From: Streptomyces xinghaiensis S187
GTDB taxonomy: Bacteria; Actinomycetota; Actinomycetes; Streptomycetales; Streptomycetaceae
Direction: 5' to 3'
DNA length: 64,000 nt
NCBI RefSeq assembly: GCF_000220705.2
Contig: NZ_CP023202.1
Location: forward strand, 3,968,001 to 4,032,000
Positions 51,236 through 61,200 of this stretch are shown here, piece after piece (the stretch's first letter is position 1; each line of letters begins with the position of its first letter). Both the position numbers and the translations under genes were made by a program. The notes under the pieces were generated by a model, which saw only the letters and a list, made by a program, of their open reading frames with translations, was not told where the DNA came from and ran no database searches.

Positions 51236-51619
51236 GTGCCTACCGGCAAGGTCAAGTGGTTCAACAGTGAGAAGGGCTTCGGCTTTCTCTCCCGCGACGA
51301 CGGCGGCGACGTCTTCGTGCACTCCTCGGTGCTCCCGGCCGGAGTCGACGCGCTGAAACCCGGGCAGCGGGTCGAGTTCGGCGTGGTCGCGGGCAACCGG
51401 GGAGACCAGGCGCTCTCGGTGACCATCCTCGACCCGGCGCCCTCCGTCGCCGCGGCGCAGCGCCGCAGGCCCGACGAACTCGCCTCCATCGTCCAGGACT
51501 TGACGACCCTCCTGGAGAACGTCGGCGCCCAGCTCGAACGCGGCCGCTACCCGGACCGGGTGCACGGCCAGAAGATCGCGGGCATGCTCCGCGCCGTCGC
51601 CGACCAACTGGACGTCTGA
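51236..51619 (+). CDS. Cold-shock-domain protein with C-terminal extension
   Basis: A 127-residue protein. Residues 1-65 are a cold-shock domain with KVKWFNSEKGFGFLSRDDGG and DVFVHSSVLP; the remaining 60 residues form a helical extension (PDELASIVQDLTTLLENVGA) found in a distinct actinobacterial subgroup. GAGGA lies six bases before GTG 51236. It probably binds RNA or single-stranded DNA. Its stop faces the end of mqnBD. Confidence 0.9.
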   Translation: MPTGKVKWFNSEKGFGFLSRDDGGDVFVHSSVLPAGVDALKPGQRVEFGVVAGNRGDQALSVTILDPAPSVAAAQRRRPDELASIVQDLTTLLENVGAQLERGRYPDRVHGQKIAGMLRAVADQLDV

Positions 51620-51685
51620 GGCGGCGGTGCGGGGCCGGTCCCGCGGCGGGCGGTCCCAGCCGCCGGAGGGCGCCGGCGACCGGCC

Positions 51686-53809
51686 TCAGGCACCGCCCGG
51701 GAACGCCAGCGCGTGCGGGCCGAGGGGCGGCACCAGCCCTTCGGCTGCCGCGCGGGTGAGCAGCCCGCGCACCGCCGCGTATCCGGCCTCGCCGAGGTCC
51801 GCCGTGAACTCGTTGACGTAGAGGCCGATGTGCTGGTCGGCCACGGCCGGGTCCATCTCCTGGGCGTGCTCCAGCACATACGGCCGTGACGCCTCCGGGT
51901 CGTCCCAGGCCATCCTCACCGAGGTGCGCACGGCGTCCGCCAGCTCGCGCAGCCGCCGGTCGCCGAGCGAGCGCTTCGCGACGATGGCGCCCAGCGGGAT
52001 CGGCAGGCCGGTGGTGCTCTCCCAGTGCTCGCCCATGTCGGCGAGGCAGTGCAGGCCGTAGTCCCGGTAGGTGAAGCGGGCCTCGTGGATGACGAGTCCC
52101 GCGTCGACGGCGCCGTCCCGCACGGCGGGCATGATCTCGTGGAACGGCAGCACGACGATCTCCCCGACGCCGCCCGGCACTTCGGCCGCCGCCCAGAGCC
52201 GGAACAGCAGATACGCCGTCGAGCGCTCGCTCGGCACCGCGACCCGCTTGCCGCGCAGACCGTCGGCCCGGCCGGGTGCGGCCGTCAGCACCAGCGGCCC
52301 GCAGCCCCGCCCCAGCGCACCGCCGCAGGGCAGCAGGGCGTACGCGTCGAGGATCCACGGCAGGACGGCGTAGGAGACCTTCAGGACGTCGTGGTCGAGC
52401 AGGGGGCCGAGACGCGGGTCGGAGCCGGAGACAGTGCCGGTGCCGGTGTCCGTGCCCTCGCCCGCGCTGTCCCGCTCCCCGGCTTCCCGGCTCGCGGCAG
52501 CGGCGCGTTCGGCGAGGCCGTTGGTGATGTCGATGTCCGCGAAGGTCACGTCCACGGCGGGGGCGCCGGGCACCAGCCCGTGCGACCAGGCGTGGAAGAC
52601 GAAGGTGTCGTTCGGGCACGGCGAGTAGGCGATCCGCAGCGGCCGCCCGCCCGGCGCCCCGTGTTCGGAGGCGGCGGCAGCGGGGGCGGCGGAGGCGGTG
52701 TCCGGGCGGGCCCCGGGGGCCGTCTCCGCCGCCCCCGTCTCTGTCGCCTCTGCCGCCTCTGCCGTGCTGTCCGTACGCGCGTCCCGCGAAGGGCGTGCCG
52801 TGGGCTCGGTGCCGTTCATGGGCTGTTCCTTCCCTGCTGCGGCTGATCGTTCCCCGGTGTCATCCGTTTCCGCTGTCTCCGCCGTGCCTGTCGCGGGCGC
52901 GTTCCCGGATGGGCCCCGGTGGCCGCCGTCGCCGTCGCCGTGGCCCGAGGAGGGCCCGGCCCGGAAGGCCGTCGCCGCCCCCGGCCGCGCCAGGACGGCG
53001 AAGGTGTCCGTGAGAGCGGACAGGGCCTCGGGGATGCGCCAGGCGGCGCGGTCGCGCGGGCCGACGGGGTTGGAGACCGTCCGGATCTCCAGCACCGGCA
53101 GCCCGTGGGCGGCCGCCGCCTCGGCCACTCCGAAGCCCTCCATGGCCTCCGCCCCGGCCCCGGGGTGACGGGCCGCCAGCTCGGTGGCGCGGGCCCCGTC
53201 GCCGGTCACGGTGGAGACGGTGAGGACGGGGGCCAGCGCCACGGTCAGGCCCGCTCCGGCCAGCGTTTCGGCGGTCCGGCGGGCGGTGTCCGGCGGTGGC
53301 AGGTGGACGGACCGGCCGAAGCCGAGCCGGTCGACCGGCAGGAAGCCGTCCGGGGTCCGTGCCCCCAGGTCCGCGGCGACGATCGCGTCCGCCACCACGA
53401 CGGAACCGAGCGGGGCGGTACCGGGGAAGCCGCCGCCTATCCCCGCCGACACGACGAGGCCGTACGGCTGCCCGCTGAGCGCGGCGACGGTGAGCGCCGA
53501 GGCGGTCCCGGCCGCCGCGGCCGCGGGCCCGACCCCGGCGGACAGGACATCGACCGCGTGGGACGCTCCGCCCGCGGGAGCCGGACCGCCCGCGGGAGCC
53601 CGACCGCCCGCGGGGGACACGCCGTCCTCCGCCGGTACACCTTCCTCGGCCGGTACACCCTCCTCGGCCGTCCCGCTCCCGTGGCGGCGCAGGAGGTATC
53701 CGGGGAGCGGAAGCTCGCGCAATGGGGTTCCCGCGCCGTGCCCTCGGCCCAGTCCCGCCAGCACCGCATCTGCCTCGGCCGGTACGGCCGTCACGACGAG
53801 TACGCGCAT
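51686..53809 (-). CDS. mqnB-mqnD: Fused futalosine hydrolase and dihydroxynaphthoate synthase
   Basis: A single 707-residue frame. Residues 1-285 are MqnB, a nucleoside-phosphorylase-fold hydrolase that removes the base from futalosine (LVVTAVPAEADAVLAGLGRG, VVSAGIGGGFPG, AEAMEGFGVAEAAAAHGLPV). Residues 395-707 are MqnD, which turns cyclic dehypoxanthinylfutalosine into 1,4-dihydroxy-6-naphthoate (RIAYSPCPNDTFVFHAWSHG, VPSERSTAYLLFRLW). They are normally separate adjacent genes. The Glu/Ala/Thr-rich linker contains ATG 52819 (residue 331) preceded by GGAAGGA, so MqnD could also be made alone. A pentapeptide-like minisatellite (EEGVPAEEGVPAEDG) lies in MqnB near residue 55. Role: menaquinone synthesis. 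Confidence 0.87.
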   Translation of the reverse strand: MRVLVVTAVPAEADAVLAGLGRGHGAGTPLRELPLPGYLLRRHGSGTAEEGVPAEEGVPAEDGVSPAGGRAPAGGPAPAGGASHAVDVLSAGVGPAAAAAGTASALTVAALSGQPYGLVVSAGIGGGFPGTAPLGSVVVADAIVAADLGARTPDGFLPVDRLGFGRSVHLPPPDTARRTAETLAGAGLTVALAPVLTVSTVTGDGARATELAARHPGAGAEAMEGFGVAEAAAAHGLPVLEIRTVSNPVGPRDRAAWRIPEALSALTDTFAVLARPGAATAFRAGPSSGHGDGDGGHRGPSGNAPATGTAETAETDDTGERSAAAGKEQPMNGTEPTARPSRDARTDSTAEAAEATETGAAETAPGARPDTASAAPAAAASEHGAPGGRPLRIAYSPCPNDTFVFHAWSHGLVPGAPAVDVTFADIDITNGLAERAAAASREAGERDSAGEGTDTGTGTVSGSDPRLGPLLDHDVLKVSYAVLPWILDAYALLPCGGALGRGCGPLVLTAAPGRADGLRGKRVAVPSERSTAYLLFRLWAAAEVPGGVGEIVVLPFHEIMPAVRDGAVDAGLVIHEARFTYRDYGLHCLADMGEHWESTTGLPIPLGAIVAKRSLGDRRLRELADAVRTSVRMAWDDPEASRPYVLEHAQEMDPAVADQHIGLYVNEFTADLGEAGYAAVRGLLTRAAAEGLVPPLGPHALAFPGGA

Positions 53810-53879
53810 CAGCGGCCGCTTCCGCGGGGGCGGCGGGCCGCCGCGGAAGGCGCCGCGCGGTGGGGTGAGCGGCGGTCCG

Positions 53880-54398
53880 TCAGGACTCCCGCTTCAGCGT
53901 GAACGACCAAGTGCCCCTGGCCTCGCCCTTCTTGTCGACCTCGACGATCGTGACCTTCGCCGTCCTCGGCACCTCGGCGCCGCCCGACTGGCCCTGGCGC
54001 GGCGCGAAGATCTCGTCGTGGTCGAAGGAGCGGTACGTGTCCTCGGACGCCTCGGGCATGACGCCCTGGCCGTTGACGACCATGGCCCAGCCGGACTCGG
54101 CGATCTCCGGGTCGACGCCGATGCGGACGCGCTCGGCGTCGCTGACGGTCAGCTCCTCGCCGCCCCGGCCCAGGCAGTCGTTGAGCTCCTTCTGGGCGAG
54201 CTTCTTGCCGTCGTTGTAGCAGGAGGCCTCACTGGACACCGAGTCCGAGCCCGCGGTGACCGTCGCCATCGGCGTCGGCTTCTCACAGGCGACCAGGGCG
54301 GCGAGCCCGAGGGACACGGCTGCGAGGGCGCCGGCGGCACGACGCCCGCGTCCCCGTGACGGCATCGGAATGCGGCTCGGCCGCGTGGCAACGGTCAT
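53880..54398 (-). CDS. DUF2771 lipoprotein
   Basis: A 172-residue secreted lipoprotein. Arginine-rich head, hydrophobic helix and lipobox LVAC near residue 38, followed by EKPTPMATVTAGSDSVSSEA and SCYNDGKKLAQKELNDCLG, the DUF2771 opening. The mature part is a small beta-rich domain ending GTWSFTLKRES; the two later cysteines could pair. The function is unknown. TAGCCT ends six bases before ATG 54398, so it is probably leaderless. It lies between mqnBD and an MFS gene on the same strand. Confidence 0.8.
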   Translation of the reverse strand: MTVATRPSRIPMPSRGRGRRAAGALAAVSLGLAALVACEKPTPMATVTAGSDSVSSEASCYNDGKKLAQKELNDCLGRGGEELTVSDAERVRIGVDPEIAESGWAMVVNGQGVMPEASEDTYRSFDHDEIFAPRQGQSGGAEVPRTAKVTIVEVDKKGEARGTWSFTLKRES

Positions 54399-54424
54399 GC
54401 CCGAAGGCTATCGTTCCGCCCTGC

Positions 54425-56218
54425 TCAGGCCACGCGGGGGTGGGGCGTGCCACGCCGTGTGGCCGCCAGCAGCCCCCGTACGGTGGCGGCCGCGCCCGTG
54501 GCCACCAGCGCCGCCGCCACCGCCATGCCGAGGACGCCGTGGAGCGGCAGGGCGATGCCGATCGCGCCGCCCACCACCCAGGACATCTGGAGCAGCGTCT
54601 CCGAGCGGGCGAAGGCGGACGTCCGCCCCCGCTCGGGGACGTCCCGCTGGATCATCGCGTCCAGCGACAGCTTGGCCAGCGCCTGCGACAGGCCGGCCAC
54701 CGCCGCGACGAGGGCCAGGGCCACGGTGCTGAACAGCACGGCGGACATGATCGTCACGGCGAGGGCGAGCGCCAGCACCGTGGCGATGATCGCCTCGGGC
54801 CCCCGGTCCTTCAGCCAGGCGCCGATGGCGGTGCCGAGGGCGTTGCCGGTGCCGGCGGCGACGCCGACGATGCCGAGGGAGACGGCGGCGCTCTGCCCGT
54901 CCAGCGGCTCCTCGCGGAGCAGGAACGCGAGGAAGAAGATCAGGAAGCCGGAGAGCGCGCGGAGCGCGGCGTTGGCCTGCAGCCCGTGCAGGACGGACGG
55001 GCCGACGGAGCGCAGCCCGGGCCGCTTCGCCCGGTCGCCGGAGGCGGAGCCGGAGCCGTCGGCCGGGGTGCCACCGGGGCCGGCGTGCGGGGTGGCCCCC
55101 GGGCCGTCGGAGGGGACGTCACCGAAGCCGGGGCCCGGGCCGGGCGCGGCCTCGGGGCCCGGCCCGCCGCCGCGCGGCCCCGGGGGCGCGCTGTGCGGCG
55201 CGGCGCCGGTGACGGGGAGCGCGGCCGTGTCCCCGTCCCGCGCGGGACCGCCGCCGCCCGCCCCGCCGGCGCCGTACTCGCCGCCGCTCTCCGTGCCGTA
55301 CGCGCCCTCGGCCCGGGCGTGCAGCCCCGCCGGGTGGACGCTCGCGGGCCGTGCGCCCGGTCCGCCCGCCGCCTCTGCCGGGCCCCCGGTCTCCGCCTTC
55401 GCCGTCTCCGCCACGTCCGGAACCGAACCCGACACCGAACCGGGGCCCGCGGTCAGCGCCCGGGCCGGCGCGCCGGTCGCCCAGCCGTGCGGGGTTCCGT
55501 GTTCGAAGAACGGGGCCGCCGTCTCGCCCTTCGCCGAGTCCACCTTGGGCGGCAGCGAGAAGGACAGGAAGGTGCCCGCGATGAACACCACGAACGCCCC
55601 GTACAGCGGCCAGGCGAGCCCGACCACCTGAAGCCCCGCCCCGATGGGCGCGGCCACGCCCGTGGCGAGCAGACCGGCGAGCGTCACCCGGGAGTTGGCC
55701 TTCACCAGGGCGATCTTCGACGGCAGCAGCCTGGGCACGACGGCCGACCGCACCACCCCGTACGCCTTCGAGGCGACGAGCACGCCGAGCGCCGCCGGAT
55801 ACAGCTCCAGGCCGCCCGTCGCCACCGCGCCCGACAGGGCCAGCGCCAGCAGCGCCCGGACCAGCATGGCGGCGGCCATCGCCGCGCGCCGCCCGTGCGG
55901 CAGCCGGTCCAGAACCGGGCCGATGACCGGGGCGAGCAGTGTGAACGGCGCCATCGTGATCGCCAGATAGAGCGCCACCCGGCCGCGGGCCTCGTCCGTC
56001 GGCACGGAGAAGAAGACCGTGGAGGCGAGCGCGATGGTGATCATCATGTCGCCGGCCGAGTTCACGGCGTGCAGCTCGATCAGCTTGCCGAGGCCGGACT
56101 CACCCGCGCCCTGCGCGTGCGTCGCGCGCCGGATGTGCCGGCCGCTCGCCGCGAACGGAAAGCGCAGCGCGCGGCCGAAGCGGCCGAGCCCCGACACGAA
56201 ACCCCTCAGCCGGGACAT
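54425..56218 (-). CDS. MFS transporter with long disordered loop
   Basis: A 597-residue 12-helix transporter. The N-terminal half includes VNSAGDMMITIALASTVFF and APVIGPVLDRLPHGRRAAMA. A Gly/Pro/Ala-rich cytosolic loop of more than 150 residues (about 240-400) splits the two halves, longer than usual. The C-terminal half has GLRSVGPSVLHGLQANAALR and SLDAMIQRDVPERGRTSAFA. Substrate unknown. GGAGG lies six bases before ATG 56218. Its stop lies 26 bases before the DUF2771 start, but that gene has its own -10. Confidence 0.82.
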   Translation of the reverse strand: MSRLRGFVSGLGRFGRALRFPFAASGRHIRRATHAQGAGESGLGKLIELHAVNSAGDMMITIALASTVFFSVPTDEARGRVALYLAITMAPFTLLAPVIGPVLDRLPHGRRAAMAAAMLVRALLALALSGAVATGGLELYPAALGVLVASKAYGVVRSAVVPRLLPSKIALVKANSRVTLAGLLATGVAAPIGAGLQVVGLAWPLYGAFVVFIAGTFLSFSLPPKVDSAKGETAAPFFEHGTPHGWATGAPARALTAGPGSVSGSVPDVAETAKAETGGPAEAAGGPGARPASVHPAGLHARAEGAYGTESGGEYGAGGAGGGGPARDGDTAALPVTGAAPHSAPPGPRGGGPGPEAAPGPGPGFGDVPSDGPGATPHAGPGGTPADGSGSASGDRAKRPGLRSVGPSVLHGLQANAALRALSGFLIFFLAFLLREEPLDGQSAAVSLGIVGVAAGTGNALGTAIGAWLKDRGPEAIIATVLALALAVTIMSAVLFSTVALALVAAVAGLSQALAKLSLDAMIQRDVPERGRTSAFARSETLLQMSWVVGGAIGIALPLHGVLGMAVAAALVATGAAATVRGLLAATRRGTPHPRVA

Positions 56219-56700
56219 ACCGGCCTCCGGCCCGCTCGGCTGGGGAGCGGGCCGTTCGCATCGCACGGCCGGTCGGTTGCCACTCCGCCATCCTGCCCCA
56301 ACTCCGTCACCGCATGGCCCTTTCGCTCGCCGCGTCCCGGCTCTGTCACCGGACGGCGGAGGGGGAGAGGGACGAGGGGGAGGAGGGGCGACGGGCCCGC
56401 GCCGGCCGCAGCGGAGGAAGCGGTGCGACGGGCCCGGGCCGGGCGGAAGAGGAGGGCAGGGTGGGCCGAGTGCCGCTCATGGGGGTAGCGTGCACATAAT
56501 GCGCCACCGGCTGTCGTTCCCGGCCGCGTGCCTGTCCACGATCCCGCAGAATGGTTCGCAGGAGGTGCGCCCGGGTCCGGTCGGGTGCGGACGTCGACGC
56601 GGCCCCACGGTCCGCTCCGCCCGCGCCTCCCCCCAGCCCGCCGTTTCGGCACGGTCGGCCGGCGCACCCGTGAGACGGCGTAGGAGAGAATCGATTCATT
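56219..56700. other. Divergent intergenic region
   Basis: It separates the MFS gene from the DUF3027 gene. CATAAT near 56493 is a possible -10, and a perfect 10-bp palindrome GAATCGATTC lies just before the DUF3027 start. Short frames starting near 56500 on either strand have no further support. Confidence 0.5.
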
Positions 56701-57663
56701 GTGAGTGCTGCGACGATGCGAAGCCGTACCCCGGACCGTCTGTGCGCCGAGGCGGTCGACATGGCCCGCGCCGAGGCGGTGGCGGCCGCGGGTGAGGCGG
56801 CCGTCGGCGAGCACCTGGGGGCGGTCGCGGACGGCGACCGGGTCGTGACCCACTCCTTCGCCTGCCTGGAGCCGGCGTACCGCGGCTGGCGCTGGGCGGT
56901 CACCGTCGCCCGGGCCGCACGCGCCAAGAACGTCACGATCGACGAGACGGTCCTGCTCCCCGGGGACGACGCCCTGCTGGCCCCCGAGTGGGTGCCCTGG
57001 AGCGAACGGCTCCGCCCCGGTGACCTGGGCCCCGGCGACCTGCTCCCGACCGAGGCCGACGACCTCCGCCTGGAACCCGGCTACACCGGCGAGGACCTGC
57101 CGCCGCCCGACTCCCCCCTCTCGGAGGAGATGGAGGAGCGCGTCGCGGCCGAGGACGCCGACGTCACCGCGGGCCCGCCCGCCGCCCAGCCGTCCCCGGC
57201 CCGCGCCTCCGGCACCCTCGCGGCCGTCGCCACCGAGCTCGGCATGGGCCGGGCCCGGGTGCTCTCCCGCTACGGGCTGCACACCGCCGCCGACCGCTGG
57301 GACGAGTCGTACGGGTCGGGCACCGCCATGGCCCAGGCGGCCCCCGCCGCCTGCATGACCTGCGGCTTCCTGGTACCGCTGACCGGTTCGCTCCGGCAGG
57401 CCTTCGGTGTGTGCGCCAACGAGTTCAGCCCGGCGGACGGCCACGTCGTCTCCCTGACGTACGGCTGCGGGGGCCACTCCGAGGCGGCCGTCATGCCGAA
57501 GCCGCCGCGTCCGGCGCCGCCCGTGATCGACGAGACCAGGGTGGACCCGATGCCGCTGCGGCCCGAACGGCCGGGCGACGGCCCGGCGGAGGACACCGCC
57601 CCGGCCGGGGACGCCACTCCGGCGGAGGACACCACCCCGGCGGAGGACCGCGGCCGCTCCTGA
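56701..57663 (+). CDS. DUF3027 protein
   Basis: A 320-residue actinomycete protein with the DUF3027 blocks VTHSFACLEPAYRGWRWAVT, PEWVPWSERLRPGDLGPGDL and VLSRYGLHTAADRWDESYGS. Two cysteine pairs (ACMTCGFLVPL, VCANEF and TYGCGGHSEA) could bind a metal. The tail repeats an EDTxPA unit. Cytosolic; the function is not established. GTG 56701 follows a GGAGAG at a rather long distance; ATG 56716 is an alternative. No operon partner. Confidence 0.8.
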   Translation: MSAATMRSRTPDRLCAEAVDMARAEAVAAAGEAAVGEHLGAVADGDRVVTHSFACLEPAYRGWRWAVTVARAARAKNVTIDETVLLPGDDALLAPEWVPWSERLRPGDLGPGDLLPTEADDLRLEPGYTGEDLPPPDSPLSEEMEERVAAEDADVTAGPPAAQPSPARASGTLAAVATELGMGRARVLSRYGLHTAADRWDESYGSGTAMAQAAPAACMTCGFLVPLTGSLRQAFGVCANEFSPADGHVVSLTYGCGGHSEAAVMPKPPRPAPPVIDETRVDPMPLRPERPGDGPAEDTAPAGDATPAEDTTPAEDRGRS

Positions 57664-58259
57664 CGCGGCCCCGCCAGGCCGCCCGGGCGGCGGTCCGGGG
57701 GCCCTCTCGGGCGGCGGTCCGGAGCCCGCTCGGAGCGTGGCCGGGGATGAGCCCGGTACGCGCGGGCCCGTTGGCGGGTCCGTGGCCGGGGTGTGCCTGG
57801 GCGCCCGTGTGTGCCCGGTCCGTGCCCGTGCCCGGTCTGTGCCCGTGCCCGGCCCGTGCCCGGCCCGTGCCCGCGCGGTTGGACCCCGCGCGGCTGTGCC
57901 CCGCTGCCGGCCCGGAGCGGCCGGGTGCCGTTGCCGGAGTGCTCTGCCCGCGTTCCGGGCGCGGGAGCGCCGTGCCGCGGGCGAAGGCCGTCCTCCCACC
58001 GTCAGCGGGAGCCCGAGCCGGGAAGCCGGAACCCGGAATCCGGAATCGACGCCGGACCGCTACCGTCCGGACCTCTCGCGCCCGGCCGCCCGCCCGCCGG
58101 GCCCGGCCCGCCGCAGGGGGCTGCGGAGCCGCCGGCGGGCCGGAGGGGGTACGTTCGGCGCTGGCAGCCACTGCACGGATGCACGGATGCACGGACACAC
58201 GCATGCGCCGATGGGCAGAAGCACAGAAGCGCGACGGCACCCGGGAGAAGGAGCGACAC
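57664..58259. other. Long gap upstream of the sacsin-like gene
   Basis: No gene is supported. It contains degenerate GTGCCCGTGCCCG repeats (57820-57880) and TGCACGGA repeats (58168-58200), and the ribosome site of the next gene at the end. I found no convincing promoter pair. Confidence 0.55.
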
Positions 58260-61200
58260 GTGAGCGGCACGGCGATGGTGCGAGCGGCGGCCGGCGGGCA
58301 CGACCCGTACGGAACGGCGCGGCTGCGACGCGGTGTGCTGGACGCCTGGGCCGCCTCGCCCGCGCGGTTCCGCGAGGACGCCAACGCCGAGGAGGACCTG
58401 GCGCTCGGCGGCTACCGCGACCGGCTCGTCGTCGAACTCGCCCAGAACGCGGCCGACGCGGCCGCCCGCACCGGCGTCCCCGGCCGGCTCCGCCTCACCG
58501 TGCACGCGGCCGAGGGCGACAGCCCCGCCGTCCTGGCCGCCGCCAACACCGGGGCCCCGCTCGACGCCGCCGGCGTCGAGTCGCTGGCCACCCTGCGCGC
58601 CTCCGCCAAGCGCGACGAGTGGCGGGAGGGGGAGGGCACCCCGTCCGTCGGCCGCTTCGGCGTCGGCTTCGCCGCCGTCCTGGCCGTGAGCGACGAGCCC
58701 GCCGTGATCAGCCGCGGCGGAAGCGTCCGGTGGTCCCTCGCCGAGGCGCGCGACCTGGCGGCCGAGGCGGCGGGCGGCAGCCCCGGCCTGGCCGACGAGC
58801 TGCGCCGGCGCGACGGCCACGTCCCGCTGCTGCGCCTGCCGCTGCCCGCCGAGGGCTCCGCGCCCGTCGGCTACGACACGGCCGTCGTGCTGCCCCTGCG
58901 CGACGGCGCGGCCGAGGACCTGGCGGAGCGCCTCCTCGCCGGAGTCGACGACGCGCTGCTGCTGACGCTCCCCGGCCTCGACGAGATCGTCATCGAGATC
59001 CCCGGCGAGGACGCGCGGACCCTGACGCGCCGCCAGGACGGCCCGTACACCGTCGTCGAGGACAGCGCGCGCGGCACCACCCGCTGGCGCACCGCCTCCT
59101 CCGGGGGCCGGCTGGAGCCCGCACTGCTCGCCGACCGCCCGGTGGAGGAGCGGCTGCGCCCCTTCTGGTCGGTCACCTGGGCCGTCCCCGTCGACGCCGA
59201 GGGCGCCCCGGCCCGGCCCGCCACGGCGTCCGTGGTGCACGCGCCCACCCCGACCGAGGAACCGCTGGGCCTGCCCGCGCTGCTCGTCGGCTCCTTCCCG
59301 CTGGAGCCCACCCGCCGGCACACCGCGCCCGGCCCGCTCACCGACTTCCTGACGGCCCGCGCCGCCGAGACGTACACGGAGCTGCTCCGCGCCTGGCAGC
59401 CGCTCTCCACCGGCACGATCGACCTGGTGCCCGGCCCGCTCGGCAAGGGCGGGCTGGACGGGCGGCTGCGCGCCGAGGTGCTGCGGCTGCTGCCGCGGGT
59501 GCCGTTCCTGGCGGGCGCGGGCACGGCGGTTGAGGGGGCGGAAGAGCCGGGCGCGGACGGGGAGTTGGAGACGTTCCCGGGCTTCGGTGGCGGCGGCGCC
59601 GGCCCGGGAGCGCGCACGTCCGCCGGAGCGCCGGGGGGAGCGGACACCGCCGCGACGGGCCCCTCCGCGACCGGCACCGGCGCCGAAGCGGCCGGGGGCC
59701 CGCGTCCCGTGCGGCTCCGTCCCGTCGACGCCGAGATCGTCGAGGGCGCCGGGTCCGAGACCGTGCAGGTGCTCGCCGAACTGTTCCCGGGCCTGCTCCC
59801 CGCCGGCCTGGAGCGCCGCCCCGAGCTGCGCAGCCTGGGCGTGGTGCGGGTGCCGCTCGGCGAGGCCGTCGACCGGCTCGCGGGCGTCGAGCGCTCCCCG
59901 TCCTGGTGGCGGCGGCTCTACGACAGCCTGGCCGGCACCGACCCGGAGCGGCTCAGCGGCCTTCCCGTACCGCTCGCCGACGGCCGGACCACCATCGGCC
60001 CGCGCCAGGTCCTGCTGCCGCTGCCGGGCGAGGAGCACGGCGCGGACGGAGGCACGGAGCGAGCCGGCACGGAGCGAGCCGGCACGGACGCCACCACCGG
60101 GGAGCGGCGGGACCGGGCCGCGGCCCCCAGCGCCGCCACCCTCGCCCGCCTCGGCCTGAAGGTCGCCCACCCCGACGCAGCCCATCCGCTGCTGGAGAAG
60201 CTGGGCGCCCTCCCCGCCTCGCCCCGCGCCGTCCTGACGACCCCTCAGGTGCGGGCGGCCGTCGCCGCGTCCCTCGACAGCGAGGACGTCTGGGACGAGG
60301 ACACCCTCGACGCCGAGGAACTGGCGGAGGCCGTGCTCGGTCTCGTCAGCGAGGCGGGGATCGCTCCGGACGACGAGCCCTGGCTCGGCGCCCTCGCCCT
60401 CCCCGACGAGGAGGGCGAGCTCGCCCCGGCCGGTGAACTGGTCTTCCCCGGAAGCGACTTCGAGCAGGTCATCCGCGAGGGCGAACTCGCCGCCTGCGAC
60501 GCCGGCCTCGCCGGGCGCTGGGGCGCCGAGACCCTGGCGGCCGTCGGCGTGCAGTCGACCTTCGCCCTCGTCCGCGCCACCGACGTGGTCCTCGACCCGG
60601 ACGAGTTCGAACCGCGCGACAGCGACTACGCCGAGCCCGACGACGCCGGGCTCCTCGACTCCGTCGACGTCTGGTGCGAGGACGTCCTCGACCAGCTCCC
60701 CGACAGCCCCGTGCCGCCCGTCGCCACCGAGATCACGGCCGTGCGCGACCTGGACCTCGTCGACGACGACGCCTGGCCCCGTGCCCTCGCCCTGCTCGCC
60801 CGGCCGCCGCTGCGCGACGCGCTGACCCAGCCCGTGCGCGTCCTGCTCCCGGACGGCACCACCGAGACCGTCCGCCCGTACACCGCCTGGTGGCTGCGCG
60901 GGCACCCGGTGCTCGACGGCCGCCGTCCCGCCGGACTGCGCGCGGCGGGCGGTGACCCGCTGCTGGCCGGGCTCTACGAGGCCGCCGACGCGACCGGCTT
61001 CGAGGACGAGCAGGTGCTGCGCGCCCTGGGCGTACGGACCTCCGTGGCCGCGCTCCTGGACGAGCCCGGCGGCGCCGCCGAACTGCTGAACCGGCTGGCC
61101 GACCCCGAACGCCCCGTCCGGGCACGGCAGTTGCACGGCCTCTACAACGCCCTGGCCGTCCTCGACCCCGAACAGGTGACCCTGCCCGACGAACTCCGGG

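Noticed and set aside
56502..56795. Short plus-strand frame starting MRHRLSFPAACL upstream of the DUF3027 gene
   Set aside because: There is no ribosome site, the frame turns Arg-rich and runs into the next gene; a leader peptide is possible but unsupported.
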